Shown: positions 7,669 through 16,815 of the stretch, one piece after another | Layout of the letters: each line of letters opens with the position of its first letter | How positions within the stretch are numbered: the stretch's first letter is position 1 | NCBI GenBank assembly: GCA_017792345.1 | Contig: CP051228.1 | Coordinates: forward strand, 3,812,148-3,876,147 | Length of the DNA: 64,000 nt | DNA from: Mesoflavibacter sp. | GTDB taxonomy: Bacteria; Pseudomonadota; Alphaproteobacteria; UBA8366; Aestuariispiraceae | Direction: 5' to 3' | Notes under the pieces: model-generated | The model's input: the letters and a program-made list of their open reading frames with translations, nothing else | What the model was told of the DNA's origin: nothing | Database searches by the model: none | Made by a program: the position numbers and the translations under genes

Positions 7669-9924
7669 ATGGTTGATGAGTATCGTCCGGTTCGTCTGTC
7701 CGCGGTTGCCATGGCAATCTCTTTCGCGGCGGCGCTTGGCACCGGTGCCGTGACACCTGCGATGGCGCAGGATGACGCAACTTTGTTGGCGCAGTCTGAC
7801 GCGCGGCATAACTTCGATATCGCTCCGCAGCCTTTGACGGACGCGATCGCGCTGTTTAGCGAACAGGCGAATATGCAGATATCCGCGCATGGCGATCTGG
7901 TGCGGGAAGTCCGGACAGGCGGCGTGTCGGGCACAATGACGGGCGCGGACGCGCTGCAGCGCCTTCTGGCGGGCACCGGTCTCGTCTATCGCATCACGAA
8001 TGACGGGGCGATCATTCATGCTCCGGGAACCGGTCAGGAAAGCAGCGGTCCTATGCGGCTGGGAACCATCGTCGTCGAAAGTGGCGCGATGCAGGACGAG
8101 CACGCGCTCGCCGCGGATCGTGCCTCGTCGATTGGCGTGTCGGCCGCGGATCTGGAACGCCGTCGGCCGCGAGACCTGCGGGATGTCTTTAAGGGCGAAT
8201 CCGCCGTTTCGGTCGGAAACTCCATCCCCAGCAGCCAGAAACTCTATGTGCGTGGCGTTGAGGAAACCAATCTGGCCGTCAGCATCGATGGCGTGCGTCA
8301 GAACAACAAGGTGTTCCACCACAACGGCACGACCCTGATCGATCCCAGCCTTTTGAAGCAGGCGCGGGTCGATCCCGGCGTGGCACCGGCCGATGCCGGT
8401 CCCGCGGCGATGGGCGGCTCGGTCGTATACGAGACCGTCGATGTCGGGGATGTATTGAGCCCGGACCGGAATGTCGGCGGCTTCACGACCCTGTCCTTCG
8501 ACACCGATAGCGAAACCTATACCAATGGCTATTCGGCCTATGGCCGCCACGAAGGGTTCGAAGGGCTGGGCTTCTTCAAGTTCGCCAAAGGGGACGAGGT
8601 CACGGACGGGAACGGAGAGTTCGTCAACGGATCGGAAAGCGATGTGCTGAGCGGCTTGGCGAAGCTCGGATATGAATCGGACGAAGGCCATCGTTTCGAG
8701 GTTTTCGGAGAGAGGGTCCGCGATAGCGCCAAGCGTCCGTTCCGCGCCAATATCGGGCTCCTCACCACCGGAACCAACCCGGTGACGCGGCAATACACCA
8801 CCAACCGGGAAAACTATGGCGCTCAGTTCAGCATGCCGCATGCAGACGGCCTGTTCGATCCCGAAATCGTCGTCGGATACAGCGGCACCGAACTGAAAGT
8901 GCCGGTTCCCTTCGGCAGTATCGGCGAGACGACCAGCCTCTCCGCCAAGGTGCAGAACGATTTCAACCTGTCCGAAGGCAACACGATAACCGTCGGGACG
9001 GATTTCTATGACGACAAGGCGCGTTACTACGATCCGGGCGTCGATATGCACGAAAGCTCCACTAATGCCGGTGTCTATGGCCAGGCTCGTCTGACACCGA
9101 TGGAAGATTTCCGTGTGTCCTTCGGCCTGCGCGGCGACTACCAGATCTTCGAAGGCGTGGACGGCAGCGACCTGGAACAATCCGGCGCCAGCGGCAACGT
9201 GTCGGCGGCCTATGACATTCTCGATCACGTGACGGTCAAGGCCGGGTATTCGCGGGTTTGGGGCGGTGTCGCCCTGTCCGAGAATTTTATCATGAACCAG
9301 AACTGGGACTACACCGACGGGATAGAGCCGGTGACGTCCAAGAACTATACTAGCGGCCTGGAATTCAACTACGAAGGCTTTTCGGCGGGCGCCGGGATCT
9401 TCCGCAGTGATTTCAAGAATGTCCGCGATCCCAGTTTCAACGGCGGCCCCGGCGTCGTGACCGATTTCCGCACGCAGGGTTACGATCTGTCGCTCGGCTA
9501 CGACTGGGGCGCCGGGTTCGCGCGGGCCACCTATACGGACAGCCGAATCAAGGTCGAGGGCAACTACGCGGATTCCTTCACGACGAACTATCTGGGCATG
9601 CCGCTCGGCAAGATCATAGCGTTGGAAGTCGCGCATCGCTTCGACGGTCTCGGCCTGACCCTCGGCGGGACGATGGATGCGGCGTTGACCAACCGGGATA
9701 CCGAACTCGCGGGCAGTGAAAAGCAGAACTCCTACAAGGTCTTCAGCAGCTACGCCGAATACGAGCCCGAGGCCCTCGACTTCCTGACCCTGCGCGTTGA
9801 GGCGAATAACATTCTCGACGAGGTCTATTCCGACCGTGCCACCTATGGCCAGGAATTCTCGACGGTCGAGCCGTTGCGGGAACAGGGCCGGTCCTTCCTG
9901 CTTTGGGCCCGGGCGGAGTTCTGA
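7669..9924 (+). CDS. TonB-dependent outer-membrane receptor with STN signalling domain
   Basis: The 751-aa receptor has a signal peptide (cleavage after AMAQ, residue 34), an STN domain (about 48-118) that talks to FecR, a TonB-box-like TIVVES at 133-138, a plug (about 140-260, with the LYVRGVEETNLAVSIDGVRQ pattern) and a 22-strand-type barrel ending in an aromatic residue (AEF). FecA/HasR-type receptors of this layout import ferric citrate, siderophores or haem; the substrate is not readable here. A haem-receptor FRAP motif is not seen. The start is chosen for the GGGA 8 bases upstream of ATG 7669; an in-frame ATG at 7597 exists. Confidence 0.92.
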   Translation: MVDEYRPVRLSAVAMAISFAAALGTGAVTPAMAQDDATLLAQSDARHNFDIAPQPLTDAIALFSEQANMQISAHGDLVREVRTGGVSGTMTGADALQRLLAGTGLVYRITNDGAIIHAPGTGQESSGPMRLGTIVVESGAMQDEHALAADRASSIGVSAADLERRRPRDLRDVFKGESAVSVGNSIPSSQKLYVRGVEETNLAVSIDGVRQNNKVFHHNGTTLIDPSLLKQARVDPGVAPADAGPAAMGGSVVYETVDVGDVLSPDRNVGGFTTLSFDTDSETYTNGYSAYGRHEGFEGLGFFKFAKGDEVTDGNGEFVNGSESDVLSGLAKLGYESDEGHRFEVFGERVRDSAKRPFRANIGLLTTGTNPVTRQYTTNRENYGAQFSMPHADGLFDPEIVVGYSGTELKVPVPFGSIGETTSLSAKVQNDFNLSEGNTITVGTDFYDDKARYYDPGVDMHESSTNAGVYGQARLTPMEDFRVSFGLRGDYQIFEGVDGSDLEQSGASGNVSAAYDILDHVTVKAGYSRVWGGVALSENFIMNQNWDYTDGIEPVTSKNYTSGLEFNYEGFSAGAGIFRSDFKNVRDPSFNGGPGVVTDFRTQGYDLSLGYDWGAGFARATYTDSRIKVEGNYADSFTTNYLGMPLGKIIALEVAHRFDGLGLTLGGTMDAALTNRDTELAGSEKQNSYKVFSSYAEYEPEALDFLTLRVEANNILDEVYSDRATYGQEFSTVEPLREQGRSFLLWARAEF

Positions 9925-9926
9925 GG

Positions 9927-11063
9927 ATGATGGGGAGCGCGTTGCTTCGCGCCACAGGCGTCCTCTTGCTGGCGGGGATCTGTCTCTCCCCGCCGGCAGC
10001 GGCCGAGCCGATCCAAGTCACCGATCTGGCGGGACGGGTCGTCGAGATCGATCAACCCATCGAACGGTTCGTCCTCAGCGAGGGGCGCTATGTTTCCGTG
10101 CTGGCGCTGCTGCGGCCGGAAAACCCGGTGGAAGGTCTCGTCGGGATGATGTCACCGCTTTGGTGGACCCAGCCGGACCTCGAACGGCAACTCTTCGAGA
10201 AGTTCCCAGAGGCCCGTGATATCCCACTATTCGCTTCCAAGTCCGAACACAGCGTTTCGGTCGAGAAGATCATCGATTTGAAGCCGCAACTCGCGATCCT
10301 CGGCTTGAGCGACCACGGCCCCAATGCGCGCAGCGCCGAACTGATCGCGCAAGTCGAAGCCGCCGGGGTGAAGATAGTGTTCATCGACTTCCGCCTGGAC
10401 CCCCTCAACAATACGATCCCCTCCATCGAACTTCTGGGCAAGTTGCTGGGGGCGGAAGAACAGGCCGCGCGCTACATCGAATTCTACCGGCAGCGTCTTG
10501 CAGCCATCGAGGAGCGTATCCCGGAGATAACCCATCGACCGACCGTGTTCCTTCAGGTCCATCCGGGACGTCGGGATTGTTGCTGGGCCATGGCTGAAGG
10601 CATGCTTGGTCCGTTCCTGACCTTTGTCGGCGGCCGAAACATTGCCGACGAACTGGCGCCGGGCCCGACATCCCAGCATACGGAAGAATATCTTCTGACC
10701 GAGAATCCCGATGTCTGGATCGGCACGGCCTCCGGTACGGTGGAGGAATTTCAGGAAGGGCAGAATGTCGTCGCCCTGGGGGTCGGGATGACGCGCGAAA
10801 CGGCACAGCAAAGTCTGGCGCGATACCTGTCTGCGCCGGCCTTCCAGGCCATGGGCGCGGTCCAGAACGGGCGGGCCCATGTGGTCTGGCACAATTTCTA
10901 CAACTCACCCTTCAACATCGTCGCGGTCGAAGCCTTTGCCGCCTGGGTTCAGCCGGAACTGTTCGGGGAACTCGACCCGGATGAGACGATGCGGACGATT
11001 TTTCGGGAGTTTCTGCCCTTCGATCTGAACGGTACCTATACGGCGTCAATTCCGAATGAGTGA
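9927..11063 (+). CDS. Periplasmic iron-complex binding protein of ABC transporter
   Basis: A class III (FecB/FhuD/BtuF-type) substrate-binding protein of about 378 aa. It has a signal peptide (LLRATGVLLLAGICLSPPAAA, about residues 6-26), the family opening VTDLAGRVVEIDQPIERFV, and a long helical connection between lobes. Its start sits two bases after the receptor stop, with GGAG upstream, so it is co-transcribed with it. It should collect the iron complex in the periplasm and deliver it to the permease encoded next. An adjacent Cys pair (about residue 215) is unusual for the family. Confidence 0.88.
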   Translation: MMGSALLRATGVLLLAGICLSPPAAAEPIQVTDLAGRVVEIDQPIERFVLSEGRYVSVLALLRPENPVEGLVGMMSPLWWTQPDLERQLFEKFPEARDIPLFASKSEHSVSVEKIIDLKPQLAILGLSDHGPNARSAELIAQVEAAGVKIVFIDFRLDPLNNTIPSIELLGKLLGAEEQAARYIEFYRQRLAAIEERIPEITHRPTVFLQVHPGRRDCCWAMAEGMLGPFLTFVGGRNIADELAPGPTSQHTEEYLLTENPDVWIGTASGTVEEFQEGQNVVALGVGMTRETAQQSLARYLSAPAFQAMGAVQNGRAHVVWHNFYNSPFNIVAVEAFAAWVQPELFGELDPDETMRTIFREFLPFDLNGTYTASIPNE

Positions 11064-12105
11064 GCAATCCGTTCTGCTTTATGACCGGTTCGGCCGCATT
11101 GTTCGCCGCCGGCGGCTCTGCCTCGCCGGTCTGGCCCTGGCGTTGCTGTGCAGCCTTTGCCTTGATCTGATGGCCGGCCCCGCGGATCTGGGCTTATCGG
11201 ATATCGTGTCGGGTTTGTTCCGGCCGGACGAAATGGACATGCGGCATCGGATCATTCTGTGGGATGTGCGGCTGCCGGATGCGCTGATTGCGTTGGCCGT
11301 CGGGGGCTGCCTCGGTCTTGCCGGGATCGAAAGCCAGACCATCCTCGACAATCCTCTCGCCAGTCCGTTCACCCTCGGCGTTTCGTCGGCGGCGGTCTTC
11401 GGCGCCAGTGTCGCGATTGTCAGTGCGCCGGCCCTGGCCTTCCTGCCGGTTGGGGTGGCGGTTCCCGGGATGGCCTTGGCTTTTGCGCTCGGATCGGGGG
11501 CTTTGATCCTGATGGTCGTCCGGATTTCGGGCGGCGCGCGCGAGACCGTGGTGTTGTTCGGCATTGCGCTGGTGTTTCTCTGGACGGCGACGACATCGGG
11601 CCTTCACATGGTCGCCGATGTCGATGCGATCCAGGAGATCGTCTTCTGGTCCATCGGCAATCTGACCAAGGCGGGATGGAATGAGGTGGCGATCGTATTC
11701 GCCGTCTTCACGCTGGTTCTGCCGTTCAGCCTGCGTCAGGTCTGGGTGATGACCCTGCTGCGCGGCGGCGAGGCGCAGGCCCGCAGCATGGGCATCGACA
11801 TATCGCGGTTGCGCGTTTGGGTGATCTTCAGGACATCCGTCCTGGCGGCCTTCGCCGTGTGCTTTGTCGGTACGATCAGCTTCGTCGGTCTTGTCGGGCC
11901 GCATGTCGCGCGCCTGATCTTCGGCGAAGATCATCGGGCACTGGTGCCCGGCGCGGCCCTGTGCAGCGCCCTGATCCTTTCCCTGGCGTCGTTTCTGTCA
12001 AAGACCCTGATTCCCGGCGCGGTCATACCGGTGGGCGTTCTGACCGCCGTTGTCGGCGTTCCGGTCCTGTTGAGCCTGCTTGCCGGGCGCAGGAGGCCGC
12101 GATGA
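11056..12105 (+). CDS. FecCD-type ABC transporter permease for iron complex
   Basis: A 349-aa polytopic protein with about nine to ten hydrophobic helices and the FecCD-family signature LGLAGIESQTILDNPLASPFTLGVSSAA near residue 80-105, plus GTISFVGLVGPHVARLIFGEDHR near residue 275. It forms the inner-membrane channel, normally a homodimer. Its start overlaps the binding-protein gene by 8 bases and its stop overlaps the ATPase start (ATGA), a tight operon. A basic N-terminal segment (YDRFGRIVRRRR) precedes the first helix. Confidence 0.92.
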   Translation: MSEQSVLLYDRFGRIVRRRRLCLAGLALALLCSLCLDLMAGPADLGLSDIVSGLFRPDEMDMRHRIILWDVRLPDALIALAVGGCLGLAGIESQTILDNPLASPFTLGVSSAAVFGASVAIVSAPALAFLPVGVAVPGMALAFALGSGALILMVVRISGGARETVVLFGIALVFLWTATTSGLHMVADVDAIQEIVFWSIGNLTKAGWNEVAIVFAVFTLVLPFSLRQVWVMTLLRGGEAQARSMGIDISRLRVWVIFRTSVLAAFAVCFVGTISFVGLVGPHVARLIFGEDHRALVPGAALCSALILSLASFLSKTLIPGAVIPVGVLTAVVGVPVLLSLLAGRRRPR

Positions 12106-12884
12106 TTCGGCTGGGCGTATCGGGTCTGTCCGCGGCCTATGGGCGGACGCGGGTTCTGCACGACGTGGCTCTGCCGGATCTGCACGACGGGCAGTTGCTG
12201 GGACTGCTGGGACCGAACGCATCGGGCAAATCGACCGCGATGCATTGCCTGGCCCGGCAGATGAAGGCCGATGGCGAGATCCGGATCGACGGCGATCCGG
12301 TGTCGGACATTCCACATGCGACCTGGCTGCGTAAGGTCGCGATCGTTCCGCAATCGCCGCCGGCGCCGACGTCGCTGACACCGACCGAATTGCTGTGGAG
12401 CGCCGTGCGGGCCCTCGACCTCGCACTCTCTGACCGAAGCCTTGCAGCCCGAATTCAGGATATCTTTGCCGAGCTTGGGCTCTCCGATCTCGCCTTTGCG
12501 CCGCTGCATACTCTCTCGGGCGGAAAGCGCCAGTTGGTCGGCATCGCGCTGGCTCTTGTCCGCGATCCCCAGATCGTCCTGCTCGACGAACCGACCTCCG
12601 CATTGGATCTCTATTGGCGCTTGACGGTTCTCGATCTCGTCCGGTCCAGGTTGGCGCGACAGGGGGGCGCGGTGGTCATTGCGTTGCACGACATGGATCT
12701 GGCGGCACGCTACTGCGACCAGGTCGCGCTGTTGAGTAACGGGCGTGTCGTCGCGGCCGGTCTGCCTGCCGAGGTGATGACACCGGATAACCTCGCGTCC
12801 GTCTACGGCGTGGAAGCGAAGACCCGCATGGGGGAGGACGGTCGGGTAACGATCAACGTGCTCCGGCCCATTAGGGCGTCATGA
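12102..12884 (+). CDS. FecE-type ABC transporter ATP-binding protein
   Basis: A 260-aa ATPase with Walker A GPNASGKST (about residue 36), Q-loop in IVPQSPP, signature LSGGKRQ, Walker B IVLLDEPTSALD and H-loop ALHDMD. It energises import by the preceding permease. ATG 12102 is preferred because AGGAGG lies 5 bases upstream and it overlaps the permease stop as ATGA; the frame stays open further upstream but inside the permease gene. It ends the iron module. Confidence 0.94.
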   Translation: MIRLGVSGLSAAYGRTRVLHDVALPDLHDGQLLGLLGPNASGKSTAMHCLARQMKADGEIRIDGDPVSDIPHATWLRKVAIVPQSPPAPTSLTPTELLWSAVRALDLALSDRSLAARIQDIFAELGLSDLAFAPLHTLSGGKRQLVGIALALVRDPQIVLLDEPTSALDLYWRLTVLDLVRSRLARQGGAVVIALHDMDLAARYCDQVALLSNGRVVAAGLPAEVMTPDNLASVYGVEAKTRMGEDGRVTINVLRPIRAS

Positions 12885-12929
12885 ACCATTGACCTGAGAG
12901 TTCCTCCAGAGTTGAAGAACGTCCGCTTT

Positions 12930-13000
12930 GGGTCAGGTCGTGAGCCTGGTTCCGACCGTCCGTCGCCGACGGCCGGTAGCCAGAAGAGGACTCTCCTGAA
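12930..13000. repeat. Degenerate ~70-bp repeat, copy B
   Basis: Direct-orientation counterpart of 5446-5514, located between the ABC ATPase gene and the 3' end of the TpsA gene. The whole 181-base gap 12885-13065 contains this repeat and no gene. Similar short GTCCGCTTTGGGTC-type remnants occur between genes in many proteobacteria as far as I recall, but I cannot check that here. Confidence 0.5.
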
Positions 13001-13065
13001 ACTAAGACAAGCTCTTCGTGCGCAGGTCCTGTAGTACACCAACCGCATGCATAGGTCTGTTTTCC

Positions 13066-16000
13066 TCAATTGATCGCGGGCAGTTGGGCGACAGCCGGAC
13101 GGTTCGCGCTCTCCTCTTCACATTGGTCGAACTGCTCGCCGGACACTCCCAGCGGCCGCATGACAACGATGCGGCTGGGATCCTTGATCAGGTTCAGCTT
13201 CGCAACGGATGGGTCATCTTCGGTTTCACAGACACCGCCTCCTTGCGCCAATTCCTCTCCCGATTCGATGACCAACTGATTGTTTTCGGAAGGTTCGACA
13301 TCGGAACCGGAGCGATGGCCGGTCTCAACAATTCTTGTACGGGACAAGCCTGCGCTGCTGCCATTGGCCGCCGCGCTAGCGGAAACCGTGAATGTGTTGA
13401 ACAGGATATCCGACGAACCATTGTTCTGAACGAGCGCGGCGCCGCCGGCGCCGCCCTGGCCGCCGACTGAGCCGGTCAGGGTTGCAGAGCCCGCATCGAC
13501 CGAGAGGGAGTTTGCATGGAATTCTCCGGTCGCGACATCGGCCTGTAGTACGACCGCGCCCAGCGTTGCACCGCCGCCGACCGGCGCGGCAAATGTCGCG
13601 TTGCCGCTGACGGCGGAAATGGTCAGGTCGAACCCGCCATCGATCGCGTCGTTGACGGTGACATTGCCGGACTGCGCGTTCAATTCCCCGTCGCCGATCA
13701 AAAGAATGTCGCCGTTCTGCGCCGTGACCGCCAAATCGGCGGCCGATGTCAGTGTCGCTCCAAGCACAATCGAATCCGAACCGTCTATGACGCCATTGGC
13801 ATCTCCGTCGAGCGACATCCCGGCGGTCAGCGTCGTGACATCCGCTTCGATTCTCACCCCATTCGCGGCCGAGGCCTGGAGACCTCCAAAGAAGGACGCT
13901 CCGCCGTCGATGACAATCGTCTCGGTAGCCTGCGAAGCGTCCAGCGTCACCGTGCCAAGCCCGGTGCTCGCCGCCTGAGTAACGCCGTCGACAGCAATGG
14001 AACCCGATGTCGCGCCGCCGAAAGTCGTACCCGATGCGGAGATCTGTGCCAGTTCCGCATTAGACAATGACAGGTTCCCGGAAGCCTCACCCAGACCGAT
14101 GGTGCCGCCATCGCTGGCACCAATTGTGAGCGTGGATCCAGCCGTATCGATCGTACCGGACAGAACGAAGTCATTGGCTTGTACGATGAGGCTGCTTCCG
14201 TTCGTGTTGACCGACGCACCTCCCAGAAGGGTGAAGTCCCCGGTGCCATCGGCATCGGCATCTGCGGTCAGAACGGTGGCGCCATTGGTATCAAGCGCAC
14301 CGGACACCTGAATCGCACCATCCGCTGAAACCTCGAGACCGCCTGAAATCGCGGAGGTTCCAAGGTCGATGGCATTCGTGTCCCTGATCGTCACGTCTCC
14401 TGAAGAGACAATCTGGACAGTGGCGAAGTCGTTGCCGACTGTGTCGAAACTCACACCGTTCCCAACACCGGCCGTGATCGCCGCCAGGCCGGCGACAACG
14501 ACGGTGCCGCTGTCGGTCACGGCACCATCTGCCGTGACGGTCAGGCCGCCAGAGATCGTGGAGGCACCGAGATCGATCGCGTTCGTGTCGACCAGGGCTA
14601 CATTGTTGCCCGAGCCGATCTGAACCGTGGCGAAGTCGTTGCCTGCCGTGTCCAACGTCACGTTGTTGCCGATCCCGGCAGAGACCGAAGTCGTACCAGC
14701 GACCGTCAGTGCACCGCTATCCGTCACGGTGCCATCGGCCGTCACCGTCAGACCACCGGAGACCGTGGAGGCACCGAGATCGATCGCGTTCGCGTCGACC
14801 AAGGCGACGTTGTTGCCCGAGCCGATCTGCACGGTCGCGAAATCGTTGCCCGCCGTGTCCAACGTCACGTTGTTGCCCGCGCCAGCCGAGACCGAGGTCG
14901 TGCCGGCAACAGCGAGGGCACCGCTGTCCGTCACTGCGCCATCGGCCGTGACGGACAGACCGCCAGAGACATTGGAGGCACCGAGATCAATCGCGTTTGT
15001 GTCGACCAGGGCGACATTGTTGCCCGAACCGATCTGCACGGTAGCGAAGTCGTTTCCTGCCGTATCCAGCATCACATTGTTGCCGGCACCGGCCGAGACC
15101 GAGGTCGTGCCAGCAACTGTGAGAGCACCGCTATCCGTCATGGCACCGTCGGCCGTTACGGTCAGGTCGCCGGAGACGGTGGAGGCACCGAGATCGATCG
15201 CGTTCGCGTCGACCAGAGCGACATCGTTCCCCGAGCCGATCTGAACCGTAGCGAAGTCGTTTCCTGCCGTATCCAGCGTCACATTGTTGCCGGCACCGGC
15301 CGAGACCGAGGTCGTGCCAGCAACTATGAGAGCACCGCTATCCGTCACGGCACCATCTGCCGAGACGGTCAGGTCGCCGGAGACGGTGGAGGCACCGAGA
15401 TTGATCGCGTTTGTGTCGACCAGAGCGACATTGTTGCCCGAACCGATCTGCACGGTGTCGAAGTCGTTGCCCGCCGTATCCAACGTGACGTTGTTGCCCG
15501 CCCCAGCGGAGACCGAGGTCGTGCCGGCAACTATGAGAGCACCGCTATCCGTCACGGCGCCATCTGCCGTCACGGTCAGACCGCCGGAGACATTGGAGGT
15601 ACCGAGATCGATGGCGTTCGTGTCGACCAGGGCGATGTTGTTGCCCGAGCCGATCTGAACCGTAGCGAAATCGTTTCCTGCCGTGTCCAGGGTGACGTCG
15701 TTGCCTGCACCGGCCGAGACCGATGTCGTGCCGGCAACAGCGAGAGCACCGCTATCCGTCACGGCGCCATCCGCCGTGACGGTCAGGCCGCCAGAGATCG
15801 TGGAGGCACCGAGATCGACCGCGTTCGTGTCGACCAGGGCAACGTCGTTGCCCGAGCCGATCTGCACGGTGGCGAAATCGTTTCCTGCCGTGTCCAGCGT
15901 CACATTGTTGCCGGCTCCGGCGGAGACCGAGGTCGTACTAGCGACCGTCAGAGCACCGCTATCCGTCACGGCACCATCTGCAGTGACGGTCAGAACGCCA

Positions 16001-16815
16001 GAGATCGTGGAGGCACCGAGATCGACCGCGTTCGTGTCGACCAGAGCGACGTTGTTGCCCGAGCCGATCTGCACGGTGGCGAAGTTGTTGCCCGCCGCAT
16101 CCAGCGTCACATTATTGCCGGCACCGGCCGAGACCGAGGTCGTACCAGCGACCGTCAGAGCACCGCTATCCGTCACGGCACCATCTGCCGTGACGGTCAG
16201 AACGCCAGAGATCGTGGAGGCACCGAGATCGACCGCGTTTGTGTCGACCAACGCGATGTTGTTGCCCGAGCCGATCTGTACCGTGGCGAAATCGTTTCCT
16301 GCCGTGTCAAGTGTCACATTGTTGCCGGCTCCGGCAGAGACGGAGGTCGTACCAGCGACCGTCAGAGCACCGCTGTCGGTCACGGCGCCATCTGCCGTGA
16401 CGGTCAGGCCGCCAGAGATCGTGGAGGCACCGAGATCGATCGCGTTCGCGTCGGTCAGGGCGACATCGTTAGCCGAACCGATCTGCACGGTCGCGAAGTT
16501 GTTGCCCGCCGCATCCAGCGTCACATTATTGCCGGCACCGGCCGAGACCGAGGTCGTACCAGCGACCGTCAGAGCGCCGCTGTCCGTCACGGCACCATCT
16601 GCCGTCACAGTCAGACCGCCGGAGATCGTTGAGGCACCGAGGTCGATGGCGTTTGTGTCGACCAGTGTGACATCGTTCCCCGAGCCGATCTGGATGGTTG
16701 CGAAGTCGTTGCCTGCCGTGTCTAGCGTGACGTCGTTGCCAGCCCCAGCGGATACCGAGGTCGTACCAGCGACCGTCAGAGCGCCGCTGTCCGTCACGGC
16801 ACCATCTGCCGTCAC
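13066..16815 (-). CDS. TpsA exoprotein, C-terminal part (separated by frameshift)
   Basis: This 1249-codon frame continues the TpsA gene beyond the lesion at 16909-16958; its apparent ATG is only the first Met in frame and has no ribosome-binding site. It carries 12 more 69-aa repeats, ending near 14350, then a non-repetitive Gly/Ser/Thr/Ala-rich beta-helix-like region of about 340 residues (ADGTGDFTLLGG onward). The acidic tail contains the only two cysteines I can find in the mature protein, 35 residues apart. HMW1-type adhesins are tethered to their transporter by such a C-terminal Cys pair, so surface retention is plausible. No toxin domain is seen. Confidence 0.8.
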   Translation of the reverse strand: MTADGAVTDSGALTVAGTTSVSAGAGNDVTLDTAGNDFATIQIGSGNDVTLVDTNAIDLGASTISGGLTVTADGAVTDSGALTVAGTTSVSAGAGNNVTLDAAGNNFATVQIGSANDVALTDANAIDLGASTISGGLTVTADGAVTDSGALTVAGTTSVSAGAGNNVTLDTAGNDFATVQIGSGNNIALVDTNAVDLGASTISGVLTVTADGAVTDSGALTVAGTTSVSAGAGNNVTLDAAGNNFATVQIGSGNNVALVDTNAVDLGASTISGVLTVTADGAVTDSGALTVASTTSVSAGAGNNVTLDTAGNDFATVQIGSGNDVALVDTNAVDLGASTISGGLTVTADGAVTDSGALAVAGTTSVSAGAGNDVTLDTAGNDFATVQIGSGNNIALVDTNAIDLGTSNVSGGLTVTADGAVTDSGALIVAGTTSVSAGAGNNVTLDTAGNDFDTVQIGSGNNVALVDTNAINLGASTVSGDLTVSADGAVTDSGALIVAGTTSVSAGAGNNVTLDTAGNDFATVQIGSGNDVALVDANAIDLGASTVSGDLTVTADGAMTDSGALTVAGTTSVSAGAGNNVMLDTAGNDFATVQIGSGNNVALVDTNAIDLGASNVSGGLSVTADGAVTDSGALAVAGTTSVSAGAGNNVTLDTAGNDFATVQIGSGNNVALVDANAIDLGASTVSGGLTVTADGTVTDSGALTVAGTTSVSAGIGNNVTLDTAGNDFATVQIGSGNNVALVDTNAIDLGASTISGGLTVTADGAVTDSGTVVVAGLAAITAGVGNGVSFDTVGNDFATVQIVSSGDVTIRDTNAIDLGTSAISGGLEVSADGAIQVSGALDTNGATVLTADADADGTGDFTLLGGASVNTNGSSLIVQANDFVLSGTIDTAGSTLTIGASDGGTIGLGEASGNLSLSNAELAQISASGTTFGGATSGSIAVDGVTQAASTGLGTVTLDASQATETIVIDGGASFFGGLQASAANGVRIEADVTTLTAGMSLDGDANGVIDGSDSIVLGATLTSAADLAVTAQNGDILLIGDGELNAQSGNVTVNDAIDGGFDLTISAVSGNATFAAPVGGGATLGAVVLQADVATGEFHANSLSVDAGSATLTGSVGGQGGAGGAALVQNNGSSDILFNTFTVSASAAANGSSAGLSRTRIVETGHRSGSDVEPSENNQLVIESGEELAQGGGVCETEDDPSVAKLNLIKDPSRIVVMRPLGVSGEQFDQCEEESANRPAVAQLPAIN

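Noticed and set aside
7417-9636. 739-codon minus-strand ORF opposite the TonB receptor
   Set aside because: It is the antisense of a GC-rich gene. The plus-strand protein has signal peptide, STN, plug and barrel in order; the minus frame has none.
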